Assembly (NCBI GenBank): GCA_030595135.1
Contig: JAUVDU010000085.1
Span: 1 to 6,871 of the forward strand
Length of the DNA: 6,871 bases
Direction of reading: 5' to 3'
From: Deltaproteobacteria bacterium
GTDB lineage: Bacteria > Desulfobacterota > Anaeroferrophillalia > Anaeroferrophillales > Tharpellaceae
The first letter of the stretch is position 1. Every line of letters starts with the position of its first letter. Shown piece by piece: positions 6,571 to 6,871 of this stretch. The notes beneath the pieces were generated by a model, which made no database searches, was not told the DNA's origin, and saw only the letters and a program-made list of their open reading frames with translations. Made by a program: the position numbers and the translations under genes.

Positions 6571-6834
6571 ATGACGGATGCGGAAATAATCTCTTTGATC
6601 AATGATTCATTGGTCGAAGAGTTTGAACTTGAGATTACGACGATGGTGTCGGAGGCTGAGATTTTTGATGATTTGGGGCTTGATAGTCTCGATATAGTTG
6701 ATATGGTAGTTGTTTTGGAGGGAGCCCTGGGTATCAAAATTCGCGACGATGAGGGCTTGCGCGAGATTCGCACGCTGGGCGATATACATCAGTTTGTTTT
6801 ACAGAAAAAGCGGGAAACCGAGGCGGCCTCTTAG
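6571..6834 (+). CDS. acyl carrier protein, pathway-dedicated
   Basis: This 87-residue acidic protein is an acyl carrier protein. The phosphopantetheine attachment site is Ser39 in DDLGLDSLDIVDM, followed by the recognition helix VVVLEGALGIKI at about 46-57 and the third and fourth helix region with the ELREIRTLGDI-like segment (LREIRTLGDIHQFV) at about 63-76. A phosphopantetheinyl transferase must activate it; none is visible. It shuttles growing chains between the two ketosynthases, the reductase and probably the flavoprotein. It differs from FabD/FabF-linked housekeeping ACP, whose helix II usually reads close to DSLDTVELVMALEEEF, by more hydrophobic residues in the partner-facing helix and a charged C-terminal tail (QKKRETEAAS). 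That and its operon position argue for a specialised carrier, with the fatty acid synthesis acpP expected elsewhere in the genome. Confidence 0.93.
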   Translation: MTDAEIISLINDSLVEEFELEITTMVSEAEIFDDLGLDSLDIVDMVVVLEGALGIKIRDDEGLREIRTLGDIHQFVLQKKRETEAAS

Positions 6835-6851
6835 GATGGCGTTGTAAGTTT

Positions 6852-6871
6852 GTGAAAAAATCCGACGCTTT
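6852..6871 (+). CDS. possible start of next gene (right edge, truncated)
   Basis: A GTG at 6852 begins an open frame reading V/M-K-K-S-D-A to the window edge, 17 bases after the acyl carrier protein stop. The ATG at 6836 is followed by a stop after three codons and cannot be the start. No good ribosome binding site is seen before the GTG. The tight operon spacing is the main reason to suspect a gene here. Six codons cannot identify a product. Confidence 0.3.

Noticed and set aside
1855..6834. An ordinary fab cluster for housekeeping fatty acid synthesis.
   Set aside because: No fabH, fabD or plsX is present, the order is unlike fabHDG-acpP-fabF, and a CrtI-like gene sits in the middle. It remains the main null explanation for the individual FabG, KS and ACP calls.
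1..6871. Mobile elements, CRISPR arrays, tRNA or rRNA genes.
   Set aside because: No transposase, integrase, direct-repeat array, or tRNA/rRNA-like sequence was seen, and nearly all of the window is filled by well-supported genes.

Overview
The window appears to be a bacterial chromosome fragment with one-strand gene organisation: every supported gene is on the + strand. Tightly packed genes, Shine-Dalgarno starts, moderate base composition and the HrpB and BamE-like families point to a Gram-negative bacterium. The pairing of FabB/FabF-type synthases with a CrtI/RetSat-like flavoprotein makes me think of Desulfobacterota (former Deltaproteobacteria), but that placement is inference, not a database result.

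Region 1 (1-1106) is the C-terminal part of hrpB, a DEAH-box-type ATP-dependent helicase whose N-terminal helicase core lies off the left edge. It looks unrelated to what follows. Region 2 (1107-1258) is an AT-rich gap of 152 bases, the only real intergenic space in the window. It should hold the promoter for everything downstream, and it ends in a very strong ribosome binding site.

Region 3 (1259-6834) looks like one operon of six genes. The first encodes an exported protein with a BamE/SmpA-like C-terminal domain. It is followed by a FabG-like 3-oxoacyl-ACP reductase, a FabB-like ketosynthase (KS1), a CrtI/retinol-saturase-like FAD oxidoreductase, a FabF-like ketosynthase (KS2) and a dedicated acyl carrier protein. 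Gaps run from 15 bases down to ATGA stop/start overlaps, with overlaps on both sides of the flavoprotein gene. A further gene may start at 6852 and run off the right edge.

Together the last five genes form a dedicated, discrete (type II) acyl-chain building set: a carrier, two elongating synthases with intact Cys-His-His triads, a ketoreductase and a flavin-dependent desaturase, saturase or isomerase. Housekeeping fatty acid synthesis has no use for a CrtI-like enzyme, so a specialised lipid or polyene product is likely. Aryl-polyene-like pigments, polyunsaturated chains, or a pathway of the kind proposed for ladderane lipids are the comparisons that come to mind. The dehydratase, chain-starting enzyme, and release or transfer enzyme are not in the window and may lie to the right. 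The product is unknown.
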